Shown here: positions 1 to 14,757 of the stretch, piece after piece | Numbering within the stretch: the stretch's first letter is position 1 | How the letters are laid out: every line of letters begins with the position of its first letter | Assembly: GCA_949775045.1 (NCBI GenBank) | Contig: OX459098.1 | Location: forward strand, 16,229,207 to 16,293,206 | Source: Metridium senile | Lineage: Eukaryota; Cnidaria; Anthozoa; Actiniaria; Metridiidae | Length of the DNA: 64,000 nt | Direction of reading: 5' to 3' | The notes under the pieces: generated by a model | Databases searched by the model: none | The model's input: only the letters and a program-made list of their open reading frames with translations | What the model was told of the DNA's origin: nothing | Position numbers and translations under genes: made by a program

Positions 1-28
1 TTGTGTAAACAGCCTTGCTTCCGTTGAC

Positions 29-3000
29 ATGGAGAAAGCCTGTGGATGTGTTATGTTGCTTCTCATTAGTGTAGTGTCTGTAAATGGCGCTGCTTCAAAC
101 AATGTTCAGCGAACGGTCACTAAAGCAAGATGCTACGCAAATTGTTTAACTGAGGTAAGAAAGAAACACTTGCTAATTTTATTTGTATTAATTTGAAACA
201 ATACAAAGTAGTACACTAATATAATATATATTATAACAAAGTGCAAATGTACCAGCCACCATAAACTATCTTCACTTGTGTTTTTCCATTACTCATTTGT
301 TTGTGTCATTCATATAGCATATTGTATCTTATTTCTTAGGGGATATTGCCAAGCAATTGGGGCTCTGCCCTGTGACTTTATCCCTGCCGACGTGGCAAAT
401 TGATTAAAATAAAATAAATAAAACTGAATTATGTCATCGGCGTTCAAATTGAGCCTATTCAATGAATCCTCTTTATTTACGGTAAAGTTTAGATGTGAGA
501 TTAATATGCAACGAAAAGTTATGAATTCGAAACTATTCAAATACTTTACAATGCCGGGGCGTTTGAAAAATAAATTTAATATTCGCCGACAAATAATAAA
601 ACCTTAAGACCCGTTTACACTAGCAATTTTGTCGAGCGGCAAGAGTTGTGATTTCAATGGCGATTTTATCGCAGCTTTGTCGCCTCAATTTCGAATACGC
701 TGGAATTTAGGAGACACAAAGTCGCAGCAAATTGCACTAAATTTCGAGCATGTTCAAAGTAGCTAGCGTTGACAAATCTGCGATAAAGTCGCCATTGAAA
801 TCGTAGCTCTTGTCGCGCGACAAAATTGCTAGTGTAAACGGGACTTAACATGCAAAGCAACTTTCGTTTTGACTGCAGGTCAGCCCATTTAACGTTATAT
901 TATTAATACACCTTCGAAGTTTCTAGTTCCATTCTTTTCTTTTTTGTTTATTACAATTTGATTATTATAGATTTTGTTTATTTCAAATCCGTTTTAAACT
1001 CTGACTCTGTGTGTAGTCAGTGTCATCGAAAAAATATGTTTAGTTAAACAAAATACGTTTAGTTAAAAGTAATTTCAGTTTAGAAAATAAGTTTTTCTTT
1101 CTTTATAATTCTGTTTTAGTGACTTTTGTTGATGTCACTGCCACTTTTTAGCGTTCATCTGAAGCAGTTGTAAGTCTGTGCGCGCGCGCTTGCAAGGTTT
1201 TCTTTGGCGGGAAATTGCTTGCATTTTTCTTACAATATTATTTGATAACGTTCTGTTGTCGACAACTTTTAAAAAATGCAGTAAAATAAGGTTTTTATGT
1301 AGAGTACATGTACAGCTGGTTCAAAAAGGTTTGACGCGAAAAAATGTTACGAACATTTTGCTAAATTCAATTTTCGTCAAAACATTGATGTTAACAATTG
1401 TTAACAATAATATGAATACTGGACACTGGACAGTGGACACTGGACACTGAACACTAGACACTGGACACTGGACACTGGACACTGAACACTGAACACTGAA
1501 CACTGGAAACTGGACACTGGACACTGCCCTATAAATCTCAGTTAAAGAAGTGTCGCCAAAATAGCTAAATATATGTAATGCAATCTCTTTTACCGATGCT
1601 ATATTGTTAACAAAATTTCAAATATACTTAGAAAAGTGTACAAGCAACATAAATAAGATATGTGTTTTAAAATACGTTATCGATCGAGGCTCTTTTGCCG
1701 GTTGCTAAAATACATGTATCCACGACACTTTCTATCAGTTAGCTTTATGCCAAGTCTAATCGTTGGAAATTAAAGACATTCAATCACATGTTGATCTTTA
1801 CAAAGGGTGAAAAACTGGTATTAATATTATTTTAAATTCTAAAAGCATGAAAACTTGGATAATATCATTTGGTAATATCCATGGGCTATATTATTAATAA
1901 GATTTATGTGTTTTTAATGATAAAATTAAAGATAACATTAAATGGGATATTTTTGATATAGGAATTCTATATATAAAGGTACAACTTGAGAATCATACGC
2001 ATCAGTGAAAGACGTAATAATCAACGATCAACTGAAATGGGTATTGACGTCATGTACTGCATTTTTTTAAGGTTGTCAATTCGTCTGGACCGGATCCAAG
2101 TTGTCATGGTAAACAATGCAAGGAGGTATTTCAATCCACGTCATTTAAAGTCTGCATTGAATTAACGGAATATTGGCTTGAGGGCTGCACATTGATAATA
2201 ATGATGATGATAAGGATGGTGATGGCGACGATGATGATGATGACTATGATGATAATGATGATGATGATGATGATAACTAATAAACAGTTACAATGACCCT
2301 GAATAAGCTATCATTTGATACCTCTACTTTGCAGTGCATCAAACCTTGCCAAGTGCCATTTACGACAATCCAGAAATGCAAGTCGACTTGTGTAAGTACA
2401 CTGCTCTTCAATTAACACCTGCTAAATAAAATTATAGAAAGTTTTGTTATATATGAAAATACGCTAGAATAATCCTGATTTGTGATAATATAATTGCATG
2501 CCGTGGCTGAAAATAATTAGAACAGAAATTAAAAATTAAAAATTAAAAAGCCCAAAAATATAAACCAAAAATCATGATCAACTGTGTGTGATCTGCCACA
2601 CAATAAGTACAGCTCTTGGAGAAAACACAGACTCTATATAATTTTATATAGACCTATATCAAAAATTGTAGTCGTAATCATGCATGGTACTACGTATAAT
2701 GACGATGATGATGTTATTGTGGATGATGCCGCCGATGACGATAATCATGCATGGTACTACTTATAACGATAGTGATGATGGTGTTATTCTTGTTAACCAT
2801 ATACATTGTCTTTATCAAACAATTGCAGGTCAACTCACCAATCTGTAAAAAAAGTTGCGACTTTCTTCATCTGAAGAGAAACGCTGACATTTTACAAGGC
2901 AAGAATTCGATTACAAAACAGCCTGGCATCCCTGTTGAAGTAACTAAGAATATCACCAGTATAACGCTGTCATGGAAACCAGCTAACGCCAGTGAAGGGA

Positions 3001-3068
3001 ACGTGGTGTATCTATTGAAGGAAAGATTATCAGGGGACTTTAATGTTCCTCTCTCTTATTTCTCTGAT
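29..3068 (+). CDS. Gene A exons 1-4: signal peptide and CxxxC array
   Basis: Exon 1 starts at the first ATG (29) with MEKACGCVMLLLISVVSVNG, a typical signal peptide with a hydrophobic core. Each of the next short exons carries a cysteine pair: CYANC (exon 1), CHGKQC (exon 2), CIKPC and CKSTC (exon 3), CKKSC (start of exon 4). Exons 1-4 all end in phase 0. A row of CxxxC pairs just before the first FN3 domain is also what I know from the N-terminus of ROS1/Sevenless receptors; that relationship is inference. The 3' part of exon 4 begins FN3-1 (core ITLSWKPAN). Confidence 0.82.
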
Positions 3069-6000
3069 GTAAGTGTTTTATAAGGAAAGTTTACAATGCT
3101 ATGCATGTGATTGTCGCCATCATTATCGTAATCTTAATCATCTACACCACTACCATACACTACCACGCCTATCATCAATTAATCGACTAATAATTTTTTT
3201 AATGTACAATATTTTGTTAGTATTTCTATTTGTTCATTTACAAATATCATAATTTAATAACATAAGAGACATCAAATAAATGTTACTCTTATTTTTAATA
3301 AAGTGCATGGGGCATGGGTTTAAAAGAACCAGCCTATCATCATCATTGTCATCAACATCTACACAACTACGTACCATTTCACCATACTATCATCATAATT
3401 TTACACCACCAACACCACCAGCTACACCACCACCACCACTCTAAATCGATAGTGTATCATTTAAATATAATTCTATTTCAGCTGGTATTTTTCAAACCAA
3501 AAGCCGTTCTCAGCGTCAAACAAGTCTGTACGCTATCGCGCCCTTTTAGATACCAGTTCAAAGGGCTTAAGTTCTATTTCGAGGCAGTAGCACTAACTGA
3601 AAACAGTAGTCTAGTGGCAAGCAGTGAGTCATCGGCCATGGGTAAGTAAGATGGTGCATTGCGGGTACTAAAAAAAAAAAGAGGGGTGATGCCAGGAAGG
3701 TGGTCTCCATATATTATATGGACTGTTTTATAAGCAGGATATGTTTTATCATTTATCAGGTTTAAAACCGACAGGAGTAGCTGGCTTGAGTGGATTTTAG
3801 TAGACCTGATATAACACGACGGATTTACAGCAAAGAGCCCAAAAGTGTGACCACCGCTTATGTATTCGCATACTTTCGTCTATGCTGTTATTCAATCAGC
3901 ATTACAGGATTGTCTTATCTTATCTTTGATCTAAACGCTAATTGAAGGATGGCGCTACAAAAGTATGTGAATACATTATCAGTGGTCACAGTCTTGAGCA
4001 TCTAGCTGTAAAAACTTAAACGCGTTTATTTTATGTTTTTGAAAAATCTACAATTTTTGAAATGAGATTTTGGCCGCAATTTTATAATTGATCAATAAAG
4101 GGAAAAGAGAGATTTTTCTGATGTTTTACTTTTTTTGGCTTGTTGTTATTCTTAAGTAAAATTTTGTATTTTTTATCATATTAATAATTGTATTAGCTCC
4201 TCAGTTTGTTTCTTTTCTTGTGTCTTCAGAGATGCCCAGGCCTAATCGAGCTGCTCACATTGCGAATCCTCATTTTCGCTACGATCCAACATCAATTGGT
4301 GATAAACTACGACTGACAACAAAAGTCACTCCCTCTGCAGGTATGCAAAAGAGCCTTCATTTCAGAGAAACCTTTCCTCGTGAAGGAAATATACGTTTTC
4401 AAATATACATTTAGCAACATTTTTAGGACTTAAATCCTTTCTCCATCTCCAGCACCACCTTTTTTTGTTTATCCATCACAGTTAATATTTTCTTTTATTA
4501 TATGGCTACGATAGTACGCATGCTCTGATTGGCTGATTTCCGGTCTGACCGTTACCATGACAACGGTCCAATTTTCGTATTTTTTTCAGACCGGGAAATT
4601 AAAAAACAAATTGTAATGTATTGCAATAAATATTTTGTTAAAGTTTTGCCTTTACCTGCAAAGTGTTTTTTAGCCAGTTTAGTGTGTGTTTAATGTATTT
4701 TTATTCATTCAACAATGAGAGATTCGGCCATTCAACAATGAGAGATTCGGCGATATAAAATATTTGCGATTTCGTACATCGCTAAGAAAAAAGCCATATA
4801 ATAAACGATTTATTAACCTCGCTTGTTCGGTCTGTCCGGAAAAATATCAGACCTCGGTCTTTTTTGTACGGACTTCGCTGCGCTCGGTCCGTACTGTCAA
4901 GACCTCGGTCTGATATTTTCCCGTACAGACCTCACGCTCGGTTAATAATCCTTTAATAACTTTATTGAATATATATATCTGACTTACTGATGTGTGCATA
5001 TATAATTGGAAGTATACAGTATTCTAGGTGTAAACATACAGCTGATATATATTTATTATGACTGATGACATTTCCCTCCCTTTTTTTGTATTTTTGTAAT
5101 GTTTTCTCCGGTATTTATTTACAAATTCGTAATCAAAGAAATTGTATGTTGTTTACTTTATATCTTATTTATGTAATGTATTCTAGTTCTATTTGATATT
5201 TAAATAAAAATAAAAATTGTTGAGCTGAATATTTTAGCTTCTATGAGAAATGGCATGCGCCTAAATAGCCTACCATTAGATGAACCTTCTGTAAACCACT
5301 ATATAACTGTGATGCCAGTAGTGAGTGAACCTCACGGAAGAGCCTCGAAGGGGAGTGATGGTTGTAAAATATTTATATTTATATTTGTATATTAGGACAG
5401 GGACATTTGATTACAAGGTATGGATTGGCATGGAAGATGGGTTTCTGTCAATCTGATTTCAGAATCCACGCAAGGTCAGCTTTGATGAAAGATGTAAGTA
5501 ACAGCCAACAACAAATAAACAAAAACAAATCAAGAAATGAGGGAAAAAAATAAGAAAGAAAAACATGAGAAAGTGCATATAAGCGAGGGAAAATATAATT
5601 GAATCAATCAATCAATGAACAATTTAATCGACTAATAATTTTTTTAATGTACAATATTTTGTTACTATTTCTATTTGTTCATTTACAAATATCATAATTT
5701 AATAACATGAGACATCAAATAAATGTTACTCTTATTTTATATAAGGTGGGTTTAAAAGAACCAGCTGTATTGTGGGTCTGGTATGATTAATTAATTAATA
5801 TTCTTATAATTAGGCGTCAAGGAATGTAAAAATGCTGCTCTGGGAGAAACTGAAAACTTGTAACCATACTTTGAAGGTAAAGGCCCGGGCAAACGGTTTC
5901 AACATTTGCTTCAACATCCGTTCGATTTTGTTGAATGGCAATGTTCAAACGCTTTTAAACGATTTCAACATTGTTGAAACGTGCTGAATCGATGTTGAAT

Positions 6001-9000
6001 TGATGTTGAAAGAGTTTAAAAGCGTTTAAACATTGCCATTTAACAAAATTGAACGGATGTTGAAGTAAATGTTGAAACCGTTTCCCCGGGCACTTCCACT
6101 TTTTTTCATTTTTGTTATGACTCTAAATGACTTGACTTGAATGAATATTTGAAACATGATTGCGAATATTTCATCGGGTTTCTAAACACGAGAAAACATT
6201 TGACAGCTTTAATTGTTTTCGAGTAAACGGAAACCCGATGAAGCACGAAGCATGAGTGTTTTCAATGACTTCTCTAACGAGTGTATTATTCAAGGTCATT
6301 ATTTATTCTTATAGTTTTCGAGTGTTTAGCAACCCGATGAAGCACGAAGCATGAATGTTTTCAATGACTTCTCTAACGAGTTTATCATTCAAGTGTTTCA
6401 CTTGGTTTCCAAATCCATGCACGTGATCGAATTAGACAAACTGGTTGGCTGAATAGGCAATGAATTAATAATGAGTTTAAATACTATATGTCAACAGGAT
6501 GTCATGTTAATTTCAATGCGTTTGTTTGACGAGAAGACGGCGACAATGTTTACAACTTGATCAATTTCGTTTGTCTTTTCAAGGTCTATTCTTTGATGGA
6601 GTGCATCCCCAGTTTACCGAAAAGTCTGAACTATGAGTATAAAGGTATAGAAGCCAATAGGTTATTGATTGCTGATAAAAAAAAACCATCACAATTAACA
6701 TGCTCGATATGATATGACATAACACATGAGAACATGACATGATATGGTAGACACGAGACAACATGACATAACATGACATAACACGAGACAACATGACATA
6801 ACATGACATGACACGAGACAACATGACATAACATGACATGACATGAGACAACATGACATAACATGACATGACACGAGACAACATGACATAACATAACATA
6901 ACATGACATGACACGAGATAACATGACATAACATGACATGACACGAGACAACATGACATAACATGACATGACACGAGACAACATGACATAACATGACATG
7001 ACATGAGACAACATGACATAACATGACATGACACGAGACAACATGACATAACATAACATAACATGACATGACACGAGACAACATGACATAACATGACATG
7101 ACACGAGACAACATGACATAACATGACATGACCCAGACAACATGACATAACATGGCATAACATGACATGACATGACACGAGACAACATGACATAACATGA
7201 CATGACACGAGACAACATGATACAACGTGACATTACACGAGAGAACATGACATAACATGACATGACACGAGACAACATGACATAACATGACATGACAAGA
7301 GACAACATGACATAACATGACATGACACGAGACAACATGACATAACATGACATGACACGAGACAACATGATACAACGTGACATTACACGAGACAACATGA
7401 TACAACATGACATGACACGAGACAACATGGCATAACATGACATGACACGAGACAACATGGCATAACATGACATGACACGAGACAGCATGACATAACATGA
7501 CATGGCACGAGACAACATGACATAACATGACATAACACGAGACAACATGACATAACATGACATGACACGAGACAACATGACATAACATGACATGACCCAG
7601 ACAACATGACATAACATGACATGACATGACACGAGACAACATGACATAACATGACATGACACGAGACAACATGATACAACGTGACATGCATGACACGAAT
7701 CAACATGACATGATATGACATGATGTGACATGACATGACACGAGACAACATGACATAACATGACATGACACGAAACAACATGACATAACATGACATGACA
7801 CGAGACAACATGATATAACATGACATGACACGAAACAACATGATACAACGTGACATTACACGAGACAACATGATACAACGTGACATGACACGAGTCAACA
7901 TGACATGATGTGACATGATGTGACATGAAATGACACGAGACAACATGATATGATGTGACATAATGTAACGATAAGACATCACACATTGACCGAAACGACA
8001 CAACATGACATGTCATTTCATGACAACATGGCACGGATGGCAGGACATGAAATGACAGAAATTACACGACGTGTCATTCCAGGAAATGTCCTAACACTAT
8101 ACCACACGACATTTACAGTTTTATTCTTTCAGGATGCCGGTTCGTAGAGAACTTCAACAAATCGTTTTGTTATTCATGTAAGTGACGCTGACGATTGTGC
8201 GATGATAATGATGGTTATGATGATGGTGATTGTGATGCATGACGATGAGCAGAATGATGATGATGCTGATGCTTATTGTAGTAATTATGAAATTAATATT
8301 GATAATGATGGAGATAAAGATAATTTCAATAATTACGATAAAGATGATGGTGATAATGATGATGATGATATCAGTGGATGACGATGAATAACAATGATAC
8401 GATCATGAAGTATATGTTAATGACGAAGAGGATGACTCTAAGAAGTTGCCATTCTTTTGATTGTCAGTTGATCCTCCACCCACACCTGTCAGTGCACGAG
8501 AGGTTCGTAACCTCAGCCACTCTTCTCTACAAGTTACAGACGATTTCCGAGTCAATACTTCATTCTTTTGGCTACCTCCAACTTTCGCTTTTGGACCAGT
8601 AAAAAACTACGACATAAATTATGAGGACGAAAAAAAACTTTTCTGGGGCGTTATATGGAATCCTATAAGAACATCGACAGTAAGTAGATACACAAATTTG
8701 AACAATTGTTTCCGGTAACCTAATGCTTAAGTACGAAGTAAACGAATGCTAGCTTTTCTATGGGTGACATGGGTGGCCTAGCGGTGAGAGCGCAAGCTGG
8801 GCTTTAACCACTGTCACCTAGCTTGGTTCGACTCCCGGTTTGGGTGACAAGTGAACCGTTTGTTTGCATATGTGTTGTTCTCTCCTATGCCACGAGGGTT
8901 TTTCTCCAGGTTACCCGGTTTTCCTCCCTCCACAAAGATCAACATGTGATGTGTGCTAAAATATTTAATGAAGTGGTAGTTAGTACTAGCGTCTCGAATA

Positions 9001-12000
9001 CTTTTAAAACATTAGCTACTGGATACGGAGATTCGGTAATGACACCTCAACTCACATGTCGACGTAAAACAGTGATTTATTCCAAATCCACGAAAACCCA
9101 GCTGCTACTCAGTGGGGACGTGAGGGCTTGGGGACGGGAGAAAGGTAAGAAAAAAACAATACCAAGATCCTTTGCAGCCTGGAGTGTAGACTGTAAGTTC
9201 GATTTTTGAAATAGGTATACCTAATAGACGTCTTTACCTCCGTATGCAAATAGCCCATTTCAGATCACGTGTCATTCCCTTGAGAATTGATCTTTTTCTC
9301 TACCTCCGTATAGCTCATCCGTATGCAAATTGCCCATTTCAGATCACGTGTCATTCCCTTGAGAATTGATCTTTTTCTCTACCTCCGTATAGCTCATCCG
9401 TATTCAAATTGCCCATTTCAGATCACGTGTCATTCCCTTGAGAATTGATCTTTTTCTCTACCTCCGTATGCAAATTGCCCATTTCAGATCACGTGTCATT
9501 CCCTTGAGAATTGATCTTTTTATGATGAACGTGTTATATCATTTACATGTGAAAGAATCAATTCCCAAGAGTAGCATCACGTGATCTGAAGTGGGACAAC
9601 AAACAAGGAAGGTAAAGCGGCGTTTACACGAGCAATTTTTCCTTGACAAGTTTTCCTTGACAAGGAAAAATTGCTCGTGTGGATGGAGTAAAATGAACAA
9701 TTTTCCTTGAGAAGGAAAAACTAGCATGTTGGCTTTTCCTTGACAAGGAAAAATGTTCAAGGATGAAATTTGCTCGTGTAGACGGACAACAAGGAAAATG
9801 TGGCAAGGAGTATTAATGAGATTAGTTCCCAGTCTTTTCTCACGATCAGTCAAAATAAACGCCATTTTGTTTTTTTACTCGACAAGGGACTGGAACCATT
9901 ATTATGTTAGTACTCTGCTGATTGCAAGGCATTGTGGGCACAACCTAAACTTGTCAAGGAAAACTTGTTCATCATCTACACGAGCAAGGAAACCTTGTCA
10001 ATATAAAATTGTCAAGGAAAACTTGCTGATCGTCTACACGAGCAATGAAAATTGTCAAGGATACTTGTCAAGGAAAAATTGCTCGTGTAAACGTCGCTTA
10101 AGAAGGTCTATTGCAAGAACGTTGTCCTGACCTAAGTAATTTAGTGGCAAAGGAATTCATTAAAAGACAAAAGAAGATCACGCAAGCTCAAGGAATAAGT
10201 TCAGCTTAAATGATTGTCTTTTGTCTTTTAATTCATTTCTTTTCCATTTGATTACAAATGTCAGGACAACGTTCTTGCAATTGGATGATTCAAATTTCTT
10301 TATAATGTTGATAAAAGTTTATTTTATTTTATAATCGTCAGACGCAAACTTTCCTTAGTGTGACGGGACTTTTACCAAATATCACAGTACGTGTTGAGGT
10401 AAGAATAAGTATATTATTATTGAAAACAAGTATATAAACACAACTAATTCATTCATTAATTTTAGGTTATACCTGAGTTTCCCAATGTTGAAGGGGAAAA
10501 ACGAAGTATACGGTTCCGTACACCAGGTTTGTATTATATGTTTTCCTCTATGTCTCCCATTCTATCTTATCCTACACTACCCTATCCTTCTCAACATTAC
10601 CCTATCCTACCCTACTCTACCCTATACCCTACCTTAGCCTACCCTATACTCTACACTACCCTATCATACCCTACTCTACCTTAAACCCTACCTTGGCCTA
10701 CCATATACTCTACACTACTCTACCATACCCTACTCTACCTTATACCCTACCTTGGCCTACCATATACTCTACACTACCCTATCATACCCTACTCTACCCT
10801 ATACCCTACCTTAGCCTACCATATACTCTACACTACCCTATCATACCCTACTCTACCTTAAACCCTACCTTGGCCTACCATATACTCTACACTACCCTAT
10901 CATACCCTACTCTACCCTATACCCTACCTTGGCCTACCATATACTCTACACTACCCTATCATACCCTACTCTACCCTATACCCTACCTTAGCCTACCATA
11001 TACTCTACACTACACTAACCTATCATACCCTACTCTACCATATACCCTACCTTGGCCTACCATATACTCTACACTAACCTATCATACCCTACTCTACCAT
11101 ATACCCTACCTTGGCCTACCATATACTCTACTCTACTCTACCTTCCCCTACGCTACCTTGTCCCATCCTATCCCTTCCCTATCCTTCCCTACGCTACCGT
11201 TTTCTTATCCCATCCCATCCCATCCTATCCTTTAACTCATCCTAACATACCCACACAATCCCATCCCTTCTTATCCTCTTTACAGATATAATAATTTCCC
11301 TGTCCATGTTCTTTATCTAGCCGTCCCCCAGAATAGAATCAACGTCAAGAATATTCGATCCAGTAGCTTCATATGGTCAAAACCTCTTTTACTATCCGCC
11401 AATGTAACATGGGAAAGGCCAAAGTATACAAATGGTCTTCTTGGCTACCAGATCACCATCAATAAAAGAAATGTCACTACTGTGAGTACACTGCTAGCTT
11501 GTCCTTGATTTCAGTACTGCTCCTATGATTAATTTTATCAATAAAAGAAATATCACTACTGTGAGTAAACACCTCAGCTAACTTGAACTTGATTTCAGTA
11601 CTGCTCGTATGATTAATTTTATCAATAAAACAAATATCACTACTGTGAGTACACTGCTAACTTGTACTTGATTTCAGTACTGCTCCTATGATTCATTTTA
11701 TCAATAAAAACAAATATCACTACTGTGAGTACACTGCTAGCTTGTACTTGATTTCAGTACTGCTCCTATGATTAATTTTATCAATAAAAGAAATATCACT
11801 ACTGTGAGTACACTGCTAGGTTGTCCTTGATTTCAGTACTGCTCCTATGATTCATTTTATTAATAAAACAAATATCACTACTGTGAGTACACTGCTAGCT
11901 TGTCCTTGATTTCAGTGCTGCTCCTATGATTCATTTTATCAATAAAACATGCTCTCACTACTGTGTGAGTACACTGCTATCTTGTCCTTGATTCAACTGC

Positions 12001-14709
12001 TTACTCATATGATTCAAGTTTGACTTTTATATTTTCAGACCAAGACTTCACATGTGGTTTCTAGATTGAATCACAAAGAGTCATTGACAGTAAAGGTAAC
12101 ACCAGTTTTATCTTTGTTTATCAGTCGTTTTGAAAACGTTGATCTTTATACGAACCTGAATACTCTCGTTTGAGAGTTTCAACCTAATTTTGCAGCCTCA
12201 ATGTCAGGCAATGTAATTTGTTATATATCCACAACCAGTGCCGGTAAGGCAAGACAAATATTTATCAAGAAACAGCAACAGCTTTTTCTGTACTTTTTGA
12301 CTAACTTGCATAAAGAGACATACGCATACTCATTTGTGCAATGAATATTCTTTGGTCAGTTGATCAATCATAATAAATGAATGTAAAACAAATTTGCACG
12401 TTTATAACCATACGTAACATCAATCAATTAATCACATTCATTTCACATCTTCAGCGAACATGTTTGCTGTAGACATTGTGGTTGTCATCCTTAGAATACC
12501 ATGTTTCATTTTCAAGCCATCAAAAGTTGTAGTTCTTCGTCTGGTTTTAAATTGTGTTCAGTTTTAGCTGCTGTCATCACTTGTCTCCAAGTGGTGTCTC
12601 CATGTTTGCCTCTTTATCAGCCCCTTTGAAGTTTACCGGGTTTCATAACCAGTCCCCTCTATCAACTCTGTTTATATCGTTAATTTATTAGATCAGACCA
12701 TTGTACAAGCATAAGTGGATCAAACCAGATGGAGCTGTACTGAATATTGAAACACCCGGTAATTGAATTTAGTAATAAGTATATACACAATTCACAACCT
12801 CTAAGAACGCGCGCTCTCATTGGTTCGCTATCTCGGGACATGCGTCTTGTCACGCTTTGTAATATTACGCAATAAATTTTTATTTTATACATGAATTTTC
12901 ATTTCTTTATTTTTTTGTTCGGTTGTGAATTGTGTATATACTAAGAAGACTCGCGGCTCGGTAAATGTTCGCCAGATAACCACTTCGCCATCGGCGAATA
13001 ATTGTTAAATATTGATTGATATTTTATAATTAGAGCTATCAAAAACTTAAGTTCTCTTTACAACATAAGTTTTCATTTGTGTTGGTGTTTATGCTTGGTA
13101 AATATATATCACATTTGTTTTTGTTTAGTACAAATACACAAATGATTATAGAAAAATTGCGCGCGGTGATTGGTTGAGAAATGCACACTATTTCTCGATA
13201 TTCACCTACAGCGTTTCGTGCGCTTTTAGTTCCCGAGAACAGAGGCTCTTAGCTATATACAGCCCGAGGGCCGACGTGCGAGGGAACTAACAAATTTAGG
13301 CCCCGTTTACACGAATCCGGATACTTTTGAAACCGCATACTTTTTGATGCGAATCGGCCTATCGTCCACACGAATCCATTGAATCCGGTCACCGAACCGC
13401 ATACTTTTACTTGAATCCTCCGGATACGCGGATTCGTGTGGACGCAAATATTTCTATGCGGTTTCAGCCGGATCGGATTCGTGTAGACGAGGCCTTAGTA
13501 TCTAATTCATAAGGTTTCTATAGAATGAATACAAAATGAATGCATATCAGTGTTCTTGTTCACACAACAACAATCCCATTGGGACGATAGCCAACTGCTC
13601 ATTGTTACTTTATTCCCAAAAGAAAACATTTGACAATGGCTTTTCAATTCTTTTCAAGTAAATGTTAACAAGCTCAATTGCATATTTATGACTTGATTTT
13701 CCGTTCATTACTTTCTATGAATCGCATTAGTAGTATAGTTGGGAAGTGAGGGGATTTCATTGCGGGGTCCGGGTTCGAATCTCAGTAATATCATAGACTT
13801 CTTTTTTCACTTAAGATATATTGTAACTTAGTAAATTTCGACCAAAATTTCCAAGTCTTGAAGTCTAAGTGTAAGACCCCGTCTACACGGATCCGGATAC
13901 TTTTGAAACCGCATACTTTTTTATGCGAATCGGCCTATCGTCCACACGAATCCAGTGAATCCGGTCACTGAAACCGCATACTTTTACTTGAATCCTCCGG
14001 ATACGCGGATTCGTGTGGACGCAAATATTTCTATGCGGTTTCAGCCGGATCGGATTCGTATAGACGAGGCCTAAGTGATGTAAGGAAGCATTGAACTGGT
14101 TAAATTAGCAGGCTATATACAGACGTACCTGGGCTATATCTGTATATAGCCCGCAAACCAGGTCAAACAAAGATAAACAAGAGAAATATGGGATATACTA
14201 CCCTATGAATAACAAAGAAAGCTGAATGGATTGGATACTAAATACTAAATTGTCAAAAATAGTGCTAGTTGAACAATAGGAAACAAAAGAATTTGTCAAA
14301 ATTAGTTTTACAAAAGTTTCACGGTTATAATATTTGCACTCCAGTATTAATGTTATCATTATTATATATATCTATCTATATTATAGCACCTGCAGCCAAA
14401 GATCTACTTGTCCGCAATCTGACACTCAGCGGTTATTCATTCAACAAGATCGATAAAACGTATGACGTCACGTTTTCATGGAGACCACCTGTATTTGCCT
14501 GTGATAGATCTGTTGACATCTACCAGATACATTACCATCTAATTGGACAGAACGGCTACCATGTTCACTGTCCATCACATATTGATAGGTGCCCACCACC
14601 CACAACGGTAAGAGACGATGACGACACACGATCGATCGATGAGGTTAACAATGACATGACGATGACGATGAAGGTGACGATGACGATGACGATGACGATG
14701 ATGATGATT

Positions 14710-14757
<48 letters not shown>

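Noticed and set aside
6579..8034. Long open frames (up to 467 codons) on the minus strand
   Set aside because: They run through a 30-bp minisatellite whose unit is divisible by three; composition is only H/V/M/S/C/Y/L and no start, splice or homology signal supports them.
8765..8840. tRNA gene suggested by A and B boxes
   Set aside because: The sequence does not fold into an obvious cloverleaf with acceptor stem and continues into a repeated SINE body found elsewhere in the window.
11482..12000. CRISPR-like array
   Set aside because: Units are contiguous tandem copies without unique spacers, in a eukaryotic intron; the same holds for the 54-bp repeats at 17888-18376.
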